Assembly (NCBI RefSeq): GCF_032884065.1
Contig: NC_088863.1
Span: 68,010,925-68,074,924 of the forward strand
Length of the DNA: 64,000 nucleotides
Source: Artemia franciscana
Taxonomy: Eukaryota > Arthropoda > Branchiopoda > Anostraca > Artemiidae
Direction of reading: 5' to 3'
Part shown: one piece after another, positions 1 to 12,215 of the stretch
How positions within the stretch are numbered: the first letter of the stretch is position 1
Layout: every line of letters starts with the position of its first letter
Notes under the pieces: generated by a model
The model's database searches: none
The model's input: the letters and a program-made list of their open reading frames with translations, nothing else
What the model was told of the DNA's origin: nothing
Translations under genes and position numbers: made by a program

Positions 1-103
1 TATCTACATAAATAATTTCCATTGTCTTGAAAAAACTTTCCCTATTGTTTCTACGTTGTATTTGTTTGTTATGGAAAGGCAGTGTGGTCTTCGTCGCTAT
101 TTT
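1..103 (+). repeat. 5' pseudo-LTR of the Penelope-like element (cut by window edge)
   Basis: These 103 bases are repeated, as far as I can read without change, at 2900-3002 downstream of the element. The repeat contains the ATGGAAAGGCAG that opens the coding region. The rest of this copy lies outside the window. Confidence 0.9.
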
Positions 104-2668
104 CGTCTAGCTTATGAGGAGCAGTTGACCTATGATATCTTTTATTTTATTAGTCTAGGTAAAAAACATGCTAATATTATCAATCAACAAAAATTTTTAG
201 AATCCTGTAGAAAGGAAAACCTTATTCCCAAGTCTTTAAGATATAAATTACATTTAAATACCCGAAAAGAAGCGCAATTTGCCCATACACTACAGTTAAA
301 AACCCTAGTCCATATTATTAAGGACAAAAAACAGAAACGACATATTATTTCTTCAGAGAGAAAATCGTTGGAAACTTTTTTGCTGGAAAACCTGTCCACC
401 GTTGATTTTGCTCAAGTTGTTAGATTAGAAAGGAATTTGTTTAGCCACGATTTTCGCTTGTCCAAGGAACGCCTCTATAAAAAATTAGAAGGCTTACGAA
501 ATGAATCTTCGATGAGAAACCGTGTTTATTCTCCAAGATTCACTCCTGGGCCTGCTATCGTTAACCTCTCTTCTAAAACATTGGAACCCCAGGAAATCGA
601 AACACTAGAAAAAGGTCCAAAATTTTCTTTTCTACCAAAACAGGTTCCTGTGGCAGATATAGTTTCCTCTCTAGAGTCCGCTTTGCATAAACACTATCCT
701 TCTGTCTCTAACCCGGATGAAGTTAGATCTGGTCTAATAAATATCCTCTATAATAGCCAAAAAAAGTTTAAGCCTCCTACCAATTCCACACCGGAAAATT
801 TGCATGACATAAAAATACTATCTAATCTCCGAAAAGATCCTTCTATTATAATAACTAAAGCAGACAAAAGCAATTCACTTGTTGTCATGAATACAACAGA
901 CTATTACAACAAAATTCTTTCGCATTTAAATGACACAATTACATATCAAACAATAACTCATGATCCTACTGATCAGTTCACTAATAATATTATAAATGAA
1001 TTAAAGCAGCTAAAAAAAATGGTAAAATCACCCCACAACTATACAATAAATTTTTTCCCCGTGGTAGTTTCTGTCCTAAACTCTACGGTTTACCAAAAAT
1101 ACATAAACAGGGTATTCCCTTAAGACCTATTGTAGCTTGTACTAAAGCTCCCGCTGCCAATATTGGAAAATGGCTTTGTGCAGCTTTCAAACCTTTATTG
1201 TATTCTCAAAATTCCTATATTCATAACTCGGCAGATTTGGTTAAAAAACTTAGCAACACAAGTATTTCAGAAAACACAATAGTTAGTAGTTTCGACATTG
1301 TTTCCATGTACACAAATATAGATGTAACTATTTCAGAGGAATTATTAAAAAACAAAATAGAAGAAAATTACCACTTGATCGAGACTTCAGCAACAGAAAT
1401 TGATTGTGAAGTTTTAATGACTCTTGTTAAAATTTGTAATAAGTTTTCTATGTATTTTCAATTTCGCGATTCTTTTTATCAGCAAAAAAATGGATTACCC
1501 ATGGGGGCACCTTTATCCGGGCTACTAGCAAATATTTACGTCGAGAATCTTGAGAATTGGGCATTGAATTCTTATTTTCTAAAACATATCTATTGGGGTC
1601 GTTATATGGATGACGTAATTTCACTTTGGAATTATGGGGAAGCTGAACTTCGGGGCTTCTTAGATCATCTTAACACTTATGACCGAAATTTGCAGTTCAC
1701 CCTTGAAGTTGAAATTGAAAATAAACTACCGTTTTTAGATGTATTAATTATTCGTAATGCTGATGAACTGGATTTTACTATATATCGAAAGCCAACACAA
1801 AACAATAGATATCTTCACTTTAATTCAAATCACCCCCCACAAGTTAAAAGAGCAGTTGTAATTTCCCTCATTGATCGTGCCCTAAATATTTGCTCCCATT
1901 CATATATAAATGCAGAAATAAATTTTATCAGAGATATTCTTTTTGGTAATGGATACCCCATTCCTTTTGTAAATAAAATAATTAGCCGTAGAATAAAAAG
2001 ACATTCTTGTAAAATCGAAGAAGATACTTCACAATGTGAGGCTATTGATAAGCCCTCAAATATTGTCTATCTTCCGTATATCCCAAAGATTACAACAAAA
2101 TTAAAAAATATTTGCATAAAAAATAATCTGTACGTAGTTATTTACTAATAATTTTAAAATCATCAATTTCTTAAATTCGGGTAAAGATAAGACCCCAGTT
2201 ACTCGCCAAAGAGGGGTCTATCAAATACCCTGTGATTGCGGAAAATACTATGTCGGCAGGACCCATCAGAATCTAGACAAAAGGTTACAACAGCATAAAA
2301 ATGACATAGACAAGGCCTTAATTTCAAATGGTTCCAACAACTCCTTTGATTCTGCTCTAGGTTGGCATATATTTAATAATCCATCCCACATGATACTTTT
2401 TGAAAACTCTTCACTCATTAGTAATGATTTGGGAATAAAACAGGTGGTTCGAGAATCAATTGAAATTAATCTCAAAATAAATAAAAATATTTCTTTGAAC
2501 AGGGACTTGGGGGAATACTCACTAAATTCTTTATACTCAAATTTAATTAAAAATGATCTAACAAAATATTTTACTAAACCAATTTATAATAGTACTGAAC
2601 CAACTACGAAAAGGCCTTTGAGACAGGCTGCTAAACAAGCAAGATTAGCTTTAAGAAATTGCATCTAA
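56..2668 (+). pseudogene. Penelope-like element polyprotein (RT + GIY-YIG), two frameshifts
   Basis: Penelope-like retroelements encode a reverse transcriptase followed by a GIY-YIG endonuclease and copy themselves by target-primed reverse transcription. Three frames join into one protein: 56-1123, then the 1121-2148 region, then about 2138-2668. The N-terminal part has the family motif KADKSNSLVVM. After a one-base shift in a T/C run near 1050-1060 come YGLPKIHK and RPIVA. The RT core shows SFDIVSMYTNI, GLPMGAPLSGLLANIY and the catalytic YMDD. A second shift near 2138 leads to GVYQIPCDCGKYYVGRT, the GIY-YIG signature with its downstream arginine. Apart from the two shifts the copy is open, so it is young. 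The ORF start overlaps the upstream pseudo-LTR, as is usual for these elements. Sequencing error at the homopolymer cannot be excluded. The family call is very secure; the exact subfamily is not. Confidence 0.93.
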
Positions 2669-2719
2669 TCATTTTATTCTCTTTAGTTTGAATGAGTTTA
2701 TATTTCTTCATTTCATTCT

Positions 2720-3002
2720 TTTCGCCAGTCCTGGTTGAACTTCGCTGAAGTAAGGATGCTAGGGCTATATTTAAAAAAAAAATGTTTCAATAAGTGTTTT
2801 TATATTCAGTTTTAATTCTCACAATTTGATGTAAGTTCTTTTATATATATATGTAGTATTGTATTGTAATGAAGACGGCCCTTGGACATAGGGCCGAAAT
2901 ATCTACATAAATAATTTCCATTGTCTTGAAAAAACTTTCCCTATTGTTTCTACGTTGTATTTGTTTGTTATGGAAAGGCAGTGTGGTCTTCGTCGCTATT
3001 TT
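2720..3002 (+). repeat. 3' pseudo-LTR of the Penelope-like element
   Basis: The last 103 bases match the window start. The left part (from about 2720) matches the reversed solo copy at 5420-5653, which sets an approximate repeat length of 280 bp. The homology stops abruptly at 3002, where LINE sequence begins, so 3002/3003 is the element boundary. Identity between the two flanking repeats points to a recent insertion or a tandem arrangement. Confidence 0.82.
2850..2909 (+). ncRNA. candidate hammerhead-type ribozyme motif in the pseudo-LTR
   Basis: Penelope-like pseudo-LTRs are known to carry hammerhead ribozymes. Here TGAAGAC is followed by GGCCC, a 9-base loop, GGGCC and then GAAAT-ATC. Stem II is perfect (2877-2881 with 2891-2895). 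TATGTAG (2850-2856) can pair with CTACATA (2903-2909) as stem I. The first core base reads A instead of C in this copy, and stem III is almost absent. The reversed copy at 5527-5557 keeps CTGAAGA and GAAA but has one stem II mismatch. Layout supports the call; activity is unproven. Confidence 0.5.
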
Positions 3003-3960
3003 GGTGCCTAGAAGAATCCGTAGCAATTTCTCTGAAAACCATCTAGTAAATCTTCATCCACTTTTCGGAGCGCCCATGCTTCAGAGCCATATTTGACCAA
3101 TGTCATCACTGTACCTTTCAATATTCTAATCTTGATTTGCCCACTTATCTTCCAATCCCTTTAAACTTTTTTGAACTGTAAAAAAAAAAACACCCTGAAA
3201 CTTGGCTATTCTACTTTTAATATCTTCACTGCTCCCACCGTCTTTACTAATACTACTACCAAGGTAACTGAAGGTGCCCACCTGATCAATCTTTTTGTTA
3301 CCCACCGTCACCTTTTCGTCTTCACTTATTCCTAGCTTTAGTGACTTACTCTTCTTAGCATTAATTTCAAACCTATTCTTGCACTCTGAACTTGCAAAAC
3401 CTCAAAAAGTTCATTCATTTTGCTCACACTTTCATCTAGGATGCTTAAATCATCAATATAATGGAAGGCCAGGAGAGTTTTTCCTTCTCTTTTGATTCCA
3501 TGGCCTTCCCTTGCCTTCCCAGTGCTCCCTAAGTCTATCAAAATAATCGATATAAAGCGGGATAGAACACAACCCTGCTTAACTCCTGATTTAATACAAA
3601 ACCAGCTAAAAACCTAATTTCCAACCTTACCGGAGCATTGTTATTAATTACTTTAATGTATTTGGCTGGTATACCATGCTAGGATGACACGTTTGCTAAA
3701 GCTCTTCTAACAATAGAATCAAACGCTTGCTCATAATCTATAAAACTGAGGACTAAAGGTGTTTGACCACGAAGGCACTTTTCAATTATTAACCTGAGAG
3801 TGAAAATTTGGTCGACACATCCGCTACGTTTTGTAAAACTGCTCTGTTCTTCTTTTAAAACTTTTCCTATAGCATCTCTCAGTTTTAAAAGTATATAAAG
3901 AAAACTTGAAAATAGTGACAATAGGCCCCAAATACAATGTATAATCAAGATATTATACGA
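3003..3960 (-). pseudogene. non-LTR retrotransposon RT fragment (RTE-like), 3' part
   Basis: Read on the minus strand, three frames give successive parts of a LINE reverse transcriptase. About 3700-3930 holds a start of the RT domain with FIDYEQAFDSI, the first catalytic aspartate region. About 3340-3540 has YIDDLSILDESVSKMNEL, the YxDD box. About 3126-3311 has TFSYLGSSISKDGG and IKSRIAKFQGVF, a thumb-region signature of this LINE. Stops and shifts separate the pieces. The Penelope-like element sits directly against its 3' side, so the LINE was the older resident. The same LINE family recurs at 5020-5225, 45031-45463, 46855-47287 and 54640-55040. The clade assignment is tentative. Confidence 0.82.
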
Positions 3961-5015
<1,055 letters not shown>

Positions 5016-5019
5016 GAAA

Positions 5020-5225
5020 GATGTCAACAATAAGATCGATCAAGTGCATAGTTTCACTTACCTGGGTAGAATTATTATTAAAGACGGTCGATGCAGTGAA
5101 TGTCTCAAAAGTAGAATAGCCAAAGCCCCGGGTGTTTTTTCACGATTGAATTTTTTTTGAAGAATGAATTTTTTTTTGGGAAGACGAGTCAGAAAAACAA
5201 GAATAGAATTGTAAAAAAGATACAA
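5020..5225 (+). pseudogene. RTE-like LINE RT fragment
   Basis: The plus strand translates to a degraded version of the thumb-region block seen at 3126-3311, with FTYLG, IIIKDG and LKSRIAKAPGVFS in order. It lies opposite in orientation to the 3003-3960 copy and has lost everything else. Confidence 0.65.
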
Positions 5226-5419
5226 TCGAATAATTTTGGAAACGTAAAACTGTCATAAACCATAGTCTGTAAATAAATATTTCAAAGTTCTATCTATATA
5301 CGAGTGGATGAGCTGGGCAGCAGTTAAACCGAAGACAATATTGATCAATTGCCAGCTATAAATTTATAGCAGGTTATAATGAGGAAAAAAATTTCTCTGC
5401 AGTGTTTCATTCATAAGGT

Positions 5420-5653
5420 GTAAATAATGACGAAGACCACACTGCCTTTCCATAATATAACAACAAAAGCGAGAATAATGAGGACTTTTTTCCCAAGACA
5501 GTGAATCAACAAAACCTATTTGAATATTTCGGCCCTATATCTAAGGGCGGTCTTCAGCAAAGAAAAAATAAAAAACAATAAAACACTTACAATAAAAATT
5601 CTCAGTTAAAAATCCATTTTTTTTTAAAATAGCCTTGGCATCATTACTTCTTA
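5420..5653 (-). repeat. solo, reversed Penelope-like pseudo-LTR
   Basis: The minus strand matches the pseudo-LTR at 2720-3002 across its length, including the hammerhead-like core and the ATGGAAAGGCAG end. It is more diverged than the 3' copy. No coding part is attached. The palindromic element at 5657 abuts its far end. Confidence 0.75.
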
Positions 5654-5656
5654 ACG

Positions 5657-5960
5657 AATTAAATAAAAAAAAACAAGTTTTTTTAACTGAAAGTAAGGAG
5701 CTACATTAAAACTTAAAACGCACAGAAATTACTTCGTATATGAAAGAGGCTGCTTCCTCATCAACGCCCCGCTCTTTACGCTAAAGTTGTTTACTGTTTT
5801 AAAAAGAAGAATTGAGAGAAAGAGTCAATCTTTATCGTAAAGAACGGGGCGTTGATGAGGAAGCAGCCTCTTTCATATACGAAGTAATTTCTGTGCGTTT
5901 TAAGTTTTAATGTAGCTCCTTACTTTCAGTTAAAAAAACTTGTTTTTTTTTATTTAATTA
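5657..5960. mobile_element. MITE-like long palindrome (family A), near-perfect copy
   Basis: Two arms of about 125 bp (5658-5781 and 5835-5958) are almost perfect reverse complements around a 50 bp spacer. The arms carry CATTAAAACTTAAAACG, TATATGAAAG and GGGGCGTTGATGAGGAAGC blocks. The structure resembles a foldback or MITE-type non-autonomous element. No coding capacity is present. Related copies lie at 13912-14212, 14500-14770, 15668-16440, 22540-22830, 57280-57360 and 62640-62810. Confidence 0.85.
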
Positions 5961-6221
5961 AAGGTAGCATGTGACTATTTTGGGATGTTAACAAGCGTCA
6001 ATTTTTTTTTGTAGCGGTACTGGTTCTAACACAAATTCAAAAAATAAATACAAAAAAGTCATCATTGATATTAGTATGCTAATTCTTTATAAAGGAATGT
6101 TAGAGAAATGAAGCTTTGAATTTTTAAATAATGACGAATTAGATATCAATGCTAAGTTTTAAAAGAGGTATTCAATTATAAATAGTTTATTGATTGATTA
6201 TAGCACTCTTATAAGGGTAAC

Positions 6222-8250
6222 TCGTCGTAGAGAAACTCTAAAAAGCCATGGATTACTCGTGCTCTTTTAAAGGCTGTCATTAGAAGAAAGTGCTTGCTCA
6301 AGATATGTACGGCTAGTAATAGTGTTAGTGATATAACAGACTATAAGATTTATATTAACCAGTTAAATACACTACTTCCTAAGCCCAAAGCTGATTACTA
6401 TCTTAATTAATTAAATCTTGTGAAGGTACCCTAGAAAAACATGGCAAATTATAAAATCTGCCGTAAGTCCTGATTATGATTGTATATTTCTGGACGTGAT
6501 ACATAATGATAATACAATTGTAGATAGAACGAGCCGTGATTTTACTAATGTGGGGAAAGATTTGGTTCGAAGTATAATCATTTCTGACCAAGAATTAATA
6601 TTCAATTAAAATTAATATTCATTGAATGTAGATGATGCTCCCGTATATTTGAAGCCAACCAATTCTTCTGAGCTTTCTGAAACATTGAATAATATGAGAA
6701 AAGGAGCTTCAGTCTCTGATTTTGGAACAGTTAAAACTTTAAAGTATATTTGCCCTGTTATTTCCGGTCATATAGTGTATTTATTTAATGAATGTTTTAG
6801 GACTGGAATGTTCGCAAGCTGTTTTAAAATTGCAAAAGTTATTCCTCTATATAAAGGCGGGGATAAAAATGAACTTGGAAATTATAGGCCCATTTCTTTA
6901 CTACCAGTAGTATCCAGGTTGTTTGAGAAATTAGTAGTTAAGAGAATGGTTGAATTCTGGGAGAGTAAGTCATTTTTTAATCCAAATCAATTTGGTCTTC
7001 GGAGGGGTATATCTAATGAGCACGCTGTTTTATCTTTGACAATTTATGTGAGTGATGCGTTGGATAATGGTATGAAAGTTGCTTCTGTTTTTCTTGATGT
7101 TGTAAAAGCTTTTGACTGCGTTGACCATTTTATACGCATTGCCAAATTCGAAAATTTTTGTTTTAGAGGACCATTTCTTGAATTACTGTCCTCGTTTTTA
7201 AGAGAAAGAGCTCAATAGGTGCAATTATGGGATATCGATTCCTCAGTAAGTAATGTTAAATTTGGAGTACCTCAAGGATCAGTTCTTGGCCTCCTGTTAT
7301 TTCTAGTTCTTATAAATGATTTATGTAGATTTTTAATATGATTTTGTATGATCTTGAATTTGGGTGTGATGGGCAAAAAGTCATTGTCCCCAGCTTTGCG
7401 GATGACACTCATATAACTGTGGCTGCACAAACAGGAATTCAGCTGTTGAGTCGTATTAATTCTCGTCTGGAGTTTGTTGAAAAGTGGATGAAGCTTAATA
7501 AGTTAAATTTGAATTATAGTAATATTGCTTTTTATTGTATGTTAGGAGCTCAAGATACTACCGTAGGATAGATAGACTAAATTTGGCGGATATGAGTATT
7601 TTAAGAATAAATTGTACAAAATATCTAGGATTTTTAATTTATGAATTTCTTAGTTTCAAAGAACGTATAGATTATACTAGTCTTAAATCGCTAAGAATGT
7701 TGGCATTTTAGGAAAGTTGAAGTATATTTTCCCAAGAGATGCTTTAAGAACACTGTATTATTCCTTAATTGATCCTTATCCGCTATATTGCTGTTTCTTT
7801 TGGATTACTACATTTTCTTCTCATCTCCATCACATTAAAGTTTAGCAGAATAGAGTATTTCGAGTGTTATGCGGTGTTGGTTTTAATGAATCGGTACAAA
7901 AGAGGTATATAGATTGCGAAATCTTGCCTTTAGCAGGACTTATTACTTTCTATCGAAACCTGTTTACAAATAAATATGTTTAAAATTTTTCACCTATATG
8001 TTTTAAAAGTATGTCTGAATTAGGAAGTGACAATTATACAGATTTTATGACACAGTTTCATATATTTTGTCGTCCGCTTGCTATTAGATCTCAATTTTCT
8101 GTTACTTCAATCTCTATTTTCTGTTCCGCATCTAGGACCCCAGCCATGGGATTGTTTACCTACGACTTCGATTAATATGGATAATTTTCATGAATTTCGG
8201 CAGGAATTAAAGCTATTTTGCCAAAATATTTATGGTTTCAATAGTTGAGC
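6222..8250 (+). pseudogene. non-LTR retrotransposon ORF2 (Jockey/CR1-like RT), broken
   Basis: A LINE reverse transcriptase runs through several frames. The pre-RT linker (about 6230-6410) has KPWITRALLKAVIRRK. Then 6622-7218 gives IPLYKGGDKNELGNYRPISL, NQFGLRRG and FLDVVKAFDCVDH. After a stop, 7219-7330 gives GVPQGSVLG, and 7338-7571 gives FADDTHITV, the catalytic box. The thumb and C-terminal part continue in pieces to about 8250. The endonuclease domain is missing at the 5' end. Stops and shifts are scattered, so the copy is old and inactive. It contains the RT motifs of the Jockey/CR1 group, but I cannot fix the clade without alignment. Confidence 0.87.
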
Positions 8251-10050
8251 GGACCTCAAGTCAAGCCAATATGTTGGTTTTGTTTTAGGCGATACAGGTC
8301 AGAAGGTTTTTAGTTTCTTTTTGTTTTGTCTTTTTTGTCTTTCCTGAAATGAAATCCCGGATCGATCGGAATGTAGGGTAATTGAACAGTTTTGTTTCTT
8401 TTTCTTTCCTTTTTTTTCTTTTTTCTCTCCTTTTTCGTATTGTTTTTATTTGTATGTGTACTGGGGTTGTAGGCCCAAAAATGCTCTGCTTCGGGCCATT
8501 TGGTTTTTTGTTTTGTTCGTTTATATTGATAGACCCATCTTTCTCTCTCTCTCATGTTATTTACGTCCCGTGTAACAATATGGTAAGTGATCGGGCTTGT
8601 CAGATACAGTGATGCCAACCCAAATTTTAACAAAAAGTAGCACAAATCGTTCAGAAAATGTACCAGTGACCGAAAAATTGTGCCATGTCCCATTTTTTTC
8701 CACGTATTGCGCTTCGTGCAACATGCGGATCCTATGCAAAGTACAGTGCTATCTATGATAATATTGTATCAGACATTTTCTTTCACTTTCTTTCTCCATT
8801 CCCTTTTTTCCAGTTGCAAATTTAACTCTCTGAATTATTTCGAGTTTCTGTAAATATTACTTGAATTTGAAATATGTTTTCCCCATATTTTCCCCACATT
8901 TAAATAGTCTTAATAGTTCTAAAAACATTCAAAAGCCAAACTAAATACTCCAGACATCCGTCATGACCTGATTCCCGGCATGTTTCACGATTTGGCTCTA
9001 AAGGTTTCCTACTTGATATGAAAAATGTCAAGGGAGACTTTGCAATGTATTGGGCCTAATCTATTAGTGAAAAACTAATTTTGGTCTGTTTTTTTTTTTT
9101 TCAAGGAAAAACAAATTTGTCTCAACATCCAGATATGTTACTTGCAAAGTAGGACCATATTTAAAGAATTTGCCAGTTTTGCCTGTCGCTTACTTAAAAA
9201 GAAAGCAAAACCATTAGCGGTTTTTATCCATGCGTGCCTCAAGCTTATTTTCAAGTTTGATACTCATTTTACTGTTTTTTGTTGAAAATAATAGGTCACC
9301 TAAAATTCATCATTAAATTTTATTGTTTCTGTGATAAAAAATTTTCCTCAATAATTCTTTTTTATTTGCCATTTTGTCATCCAGTTTGCCAATTTCATGG
9401 TGCCAGATGGTCATAAAGCAGTAGTTACTTTAAAGTCAAAGTAGGATTTCACGTTCTTCAGTTAGGACGTTGCGGTAAGGATGAACCAGAGTATTTTACA
9501 TGTAAGTTACTTGATACGACAATTCTTACTTTAATCAAAATTGTTCAAGACATGTTTTTAAAACATTGCTCTCAAGTGGTTCAAGCCAATAAACTATCCA
9601 TTTCAAGCCAATAAACAATAAATGCTCCTATTTATGGATTGACATAACACGAATTTCACAATTTGTTGATTGCCTTCCAAAAAGTTTCAGTCAATAAATT
9701 ATGCTACCCTTCATGATTTTCATTCCTTAAAGCCAACGCGCTGTAGAGCTGTCCCTTTTCTCTTATTTGGTATTAAGGCCCTCGTAAGTAGACTGGAACT
9801 GTATAGGGCCGTCGATGACCACGATTTGGCTGCAGGGATAAATTTATGTATCTCTCCGACTATATAGCACTTCGTTTATCCTTCTCCTACAGTAATATGG
9901 TACCAACACAAATGAATGTCAAAAGAAAGACCACGAAAGGGTGTTTATTTGTTTATTTTCTATGTTCTTCGCGGTGATGGTACCGAGCCAATGTTCCTAT
10001 ATGATCGGAAAAGGCTTATTCAAATGAAAACTAAAGATTCAAATGCCATT
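8251..10050. other. unassigned DNA, possible LINE 3' UTR at its start
   Basis: 8282-8560 is rich in T, with CTTTTTTGT-type runs and may be the 3' UTR of the preceding LINE. The rest shows no gene, RNA or tandem repeat I recognise. Short open frames (9670-9867, 9916-10152) lack any known motif. Confidence 0.4.
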
Positions 10051-10054
10051 TTAA

Positions 10055-10370
10055 GTGACCTGAAAGATCGGAGGACAATACCCCACCCACTATTTTTCCC
10101 CAAACACAACCGATCAAAATTGTCAGATAGTAATATAATACAGCTGAGATGAAAGGTTCAATAACTAGGCCTCTAGTGATCGCTTGACCCACCAAGAACC
10201 CTGGGGAAAGGGCTGTATGATATAAAATTTGCCTACAATTTATATAGTATTACTTATTGGATAATGTACGGACAATTTTCAAGGGGAATTTTTCAGGGGA
10301 AGAACATTTCCTGGGAAATTGTTCAGCAGAAATTTAGGATTTAGAAAACTGTCTGAAATCAAACACAAAA
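10055..10370 (+). repeat. family B repeat fragment
   Basis: The stretch GATCGGAGGACAATACCCC, followed by the C/A-rich block and the AAGGGGAATTTTTCAGGGG block, matches parts of the composite repeat seen complete at 14213-15575. It is diverged and has no coding capacity. Confidence 0.5.
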
Positions 10371-10479
10371 AAACTTTGTCGACACAAAGTAAACAGTTAC
10401 AATAATTTTTATCTTCATAGTAAATTTTACTGTTGCTGCTTACTTTCATTTAAAATTTTTTTCTATTAATTTAATGTAA

Positions 10480-11330
10480 ACAAAAGTCACAATATTTTAC
10501 CAGGTTATCAAAGTTGCAATATCTTGGGAAAGGCTTGATTTATCGATTTGAAAGTTTTAGGGAGTGTTATCGAGGGGAAGGGAGAGAAAAGTGGTCATTA
10601 TGAACTCTTCTAGCTGTGTAAGAAAAGCAAGGGGGAGAAGCAAGGGTTTTAAATTTTGTAAAGGATGGAAAGGTAAAGTGGCTAAAAATGTTATAATTTG
10701 GATCTACCTAAACGCTTTCTTGCAATAGACTCCTATGTAAATTTGGATCAAGTCAGATCAAAGAAGCGAGGTAATTCAAATGTTACGATGCAGTCAAAGG
10801 CTATCAAAATAATAAAAACAAGATATCGGCAATAACTTTGGCATAATATTCAGCATAAAGCTGAAACTTCCAAGAAGTGTTAGGGAAGTAGAGTAGGCCT
10901 TATATATTTTTATTTACGGGGAGGAGACAGAAGGGGTGGGTCTCCTTTTCTGCCTCTATCTAATTCTTTCTGCGCTGCAAACTTCTATGAGGCCTATAAT
11001 CTCGTCACCATTAAGTGGTAAAACAAATCAAAAGACATTATGTGTTGTCAAATGATCAAAACAGCACTTATGCAATATCCTGGGAATGACTTTGTTGATC
11101 AAATTTAAATTTTAGGGGATGTTTTGGATTGGGGTAATTGGGGCTTAAATCTTAGATTGGAGAAAGGGAGCTGAAGGAAAATATTTTAAAATTAAAATTT
11201 TAGATACTATGAGCCCCTGTTAGAGATGAATATATTCCAGGATAAATAGTGATGTAGACTGAAAGTAACCAATTGAAATATTGTATTTGCATTATCTCAG
11301 GAGCAGAAGTGGAGGATCAGGTTGAAGTTT
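10480..11330. repeat. degenerate ~115 bp satellite, old copies
   Basis: Motifs such as GCAATATCTTGGGAAAGG, GCAATATCCTGGGAATG and GCATTATCTCAGGAGCAG recur with spacings of several hundred bases, among AAAGACATTATGTG-type blocks. They match the better preserved array at 41245-42470. Confidence 0.5.
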
Positions 11331-11764
11331 TTTTTTTGGATGTTTCTTGGCATAGTTGACCATAACTTTTCATTTGAGAGGCGAGGCAGTGGTAAATCGT
11401 AAAAACCCATTTTTCCATATGACAAATGACATTACCATACCAAATGACTAAAATATTTGGGACGAGTAAAACGGTGCCTTAAAGTTCCTTCCTAAAGAAA
11501 AAAAAAAACATATTCACTTTGACTGGTGGAAGCCCGACATAGGCTTGAAATTTTGTTTCGTCTTGCGAATTTTTCACCACAACCAAAGCTATATTGATTT
11601 GAGCACACAGCTTAATATAAGCGTTAAAATCCCCCGAAACTAAAAATAATAATTTTTATTTCGACAACGTTAACGTCTTATATCTTCCTATAATAGATCC
11701 ATACCGGATTATTACCATTTCTGCTTTTTTGACGAGCTATATATATACTGCGCCAAGAACCAAA
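11331..11764. other. unassigned DNA
   Basis: Nothing recognised apart from a short CCCGACATAGGCTTGAAA stretch without context. Confidence 0.35.
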
Positions 11765-12215
11765 CTATTGCTATTCGCAAAAGAATTTCAAACCATAAAT
11801 ATGCATTACTTCATTAAAATCAAGTAATAATTCATGTTTCCAGCTACTTTTCTAGTAGCTATTTTTACGGAGTAACCTTAGTAAGTTGGCTCTAAATCTT
11901 CAGAGTGGCAAGTCCAACTAAAACAAGCCAGAACCATAAAATATGCTTGCTTCATTATAACCAAAATACAACCATAATAATTCATCTGCTACTTCTCTAG
12001 TAACTATTTCTACTGAGTAACCTTGGAAAATTGGCTCCAAATCTTCAGTTTGTTGAGCCCAACTAAAGCAAACCCAAACCATGAAATATGCTTGTTTCAT
12101 TAAAACCAAAATAGAACAATAATTATTCTGGTTTCCAGCTAATTTTCTAGCAACTATTTCTACCAAGTAACCTTGGAAGATTCCAAACCTTCAGTTTGCC
12201 AAGTCCAACTAAAGC
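11765..12215. repeat. three-copy tandem repeat, ~147 bp unit
   Basis: The block CTAGTAGCTATTT...GAGTAACC recurs at about 11850, 11995 and 12145. It is joined to AACCATAAAATATGC and TCTTCAGTTTG blocks in the same order each time. Units are about 80-90 percent alike. A minus-strand open frame (11918-12166) crosses two units and so encodes a repeated peptide, but it has no known motif. Confidence 0.8.

Noticed and set aside
6403-6591. Minus-strand small ORF over the LINE at 6222-8250
   Set aside because: It is a shadow of the plus-strand LINE linker region.
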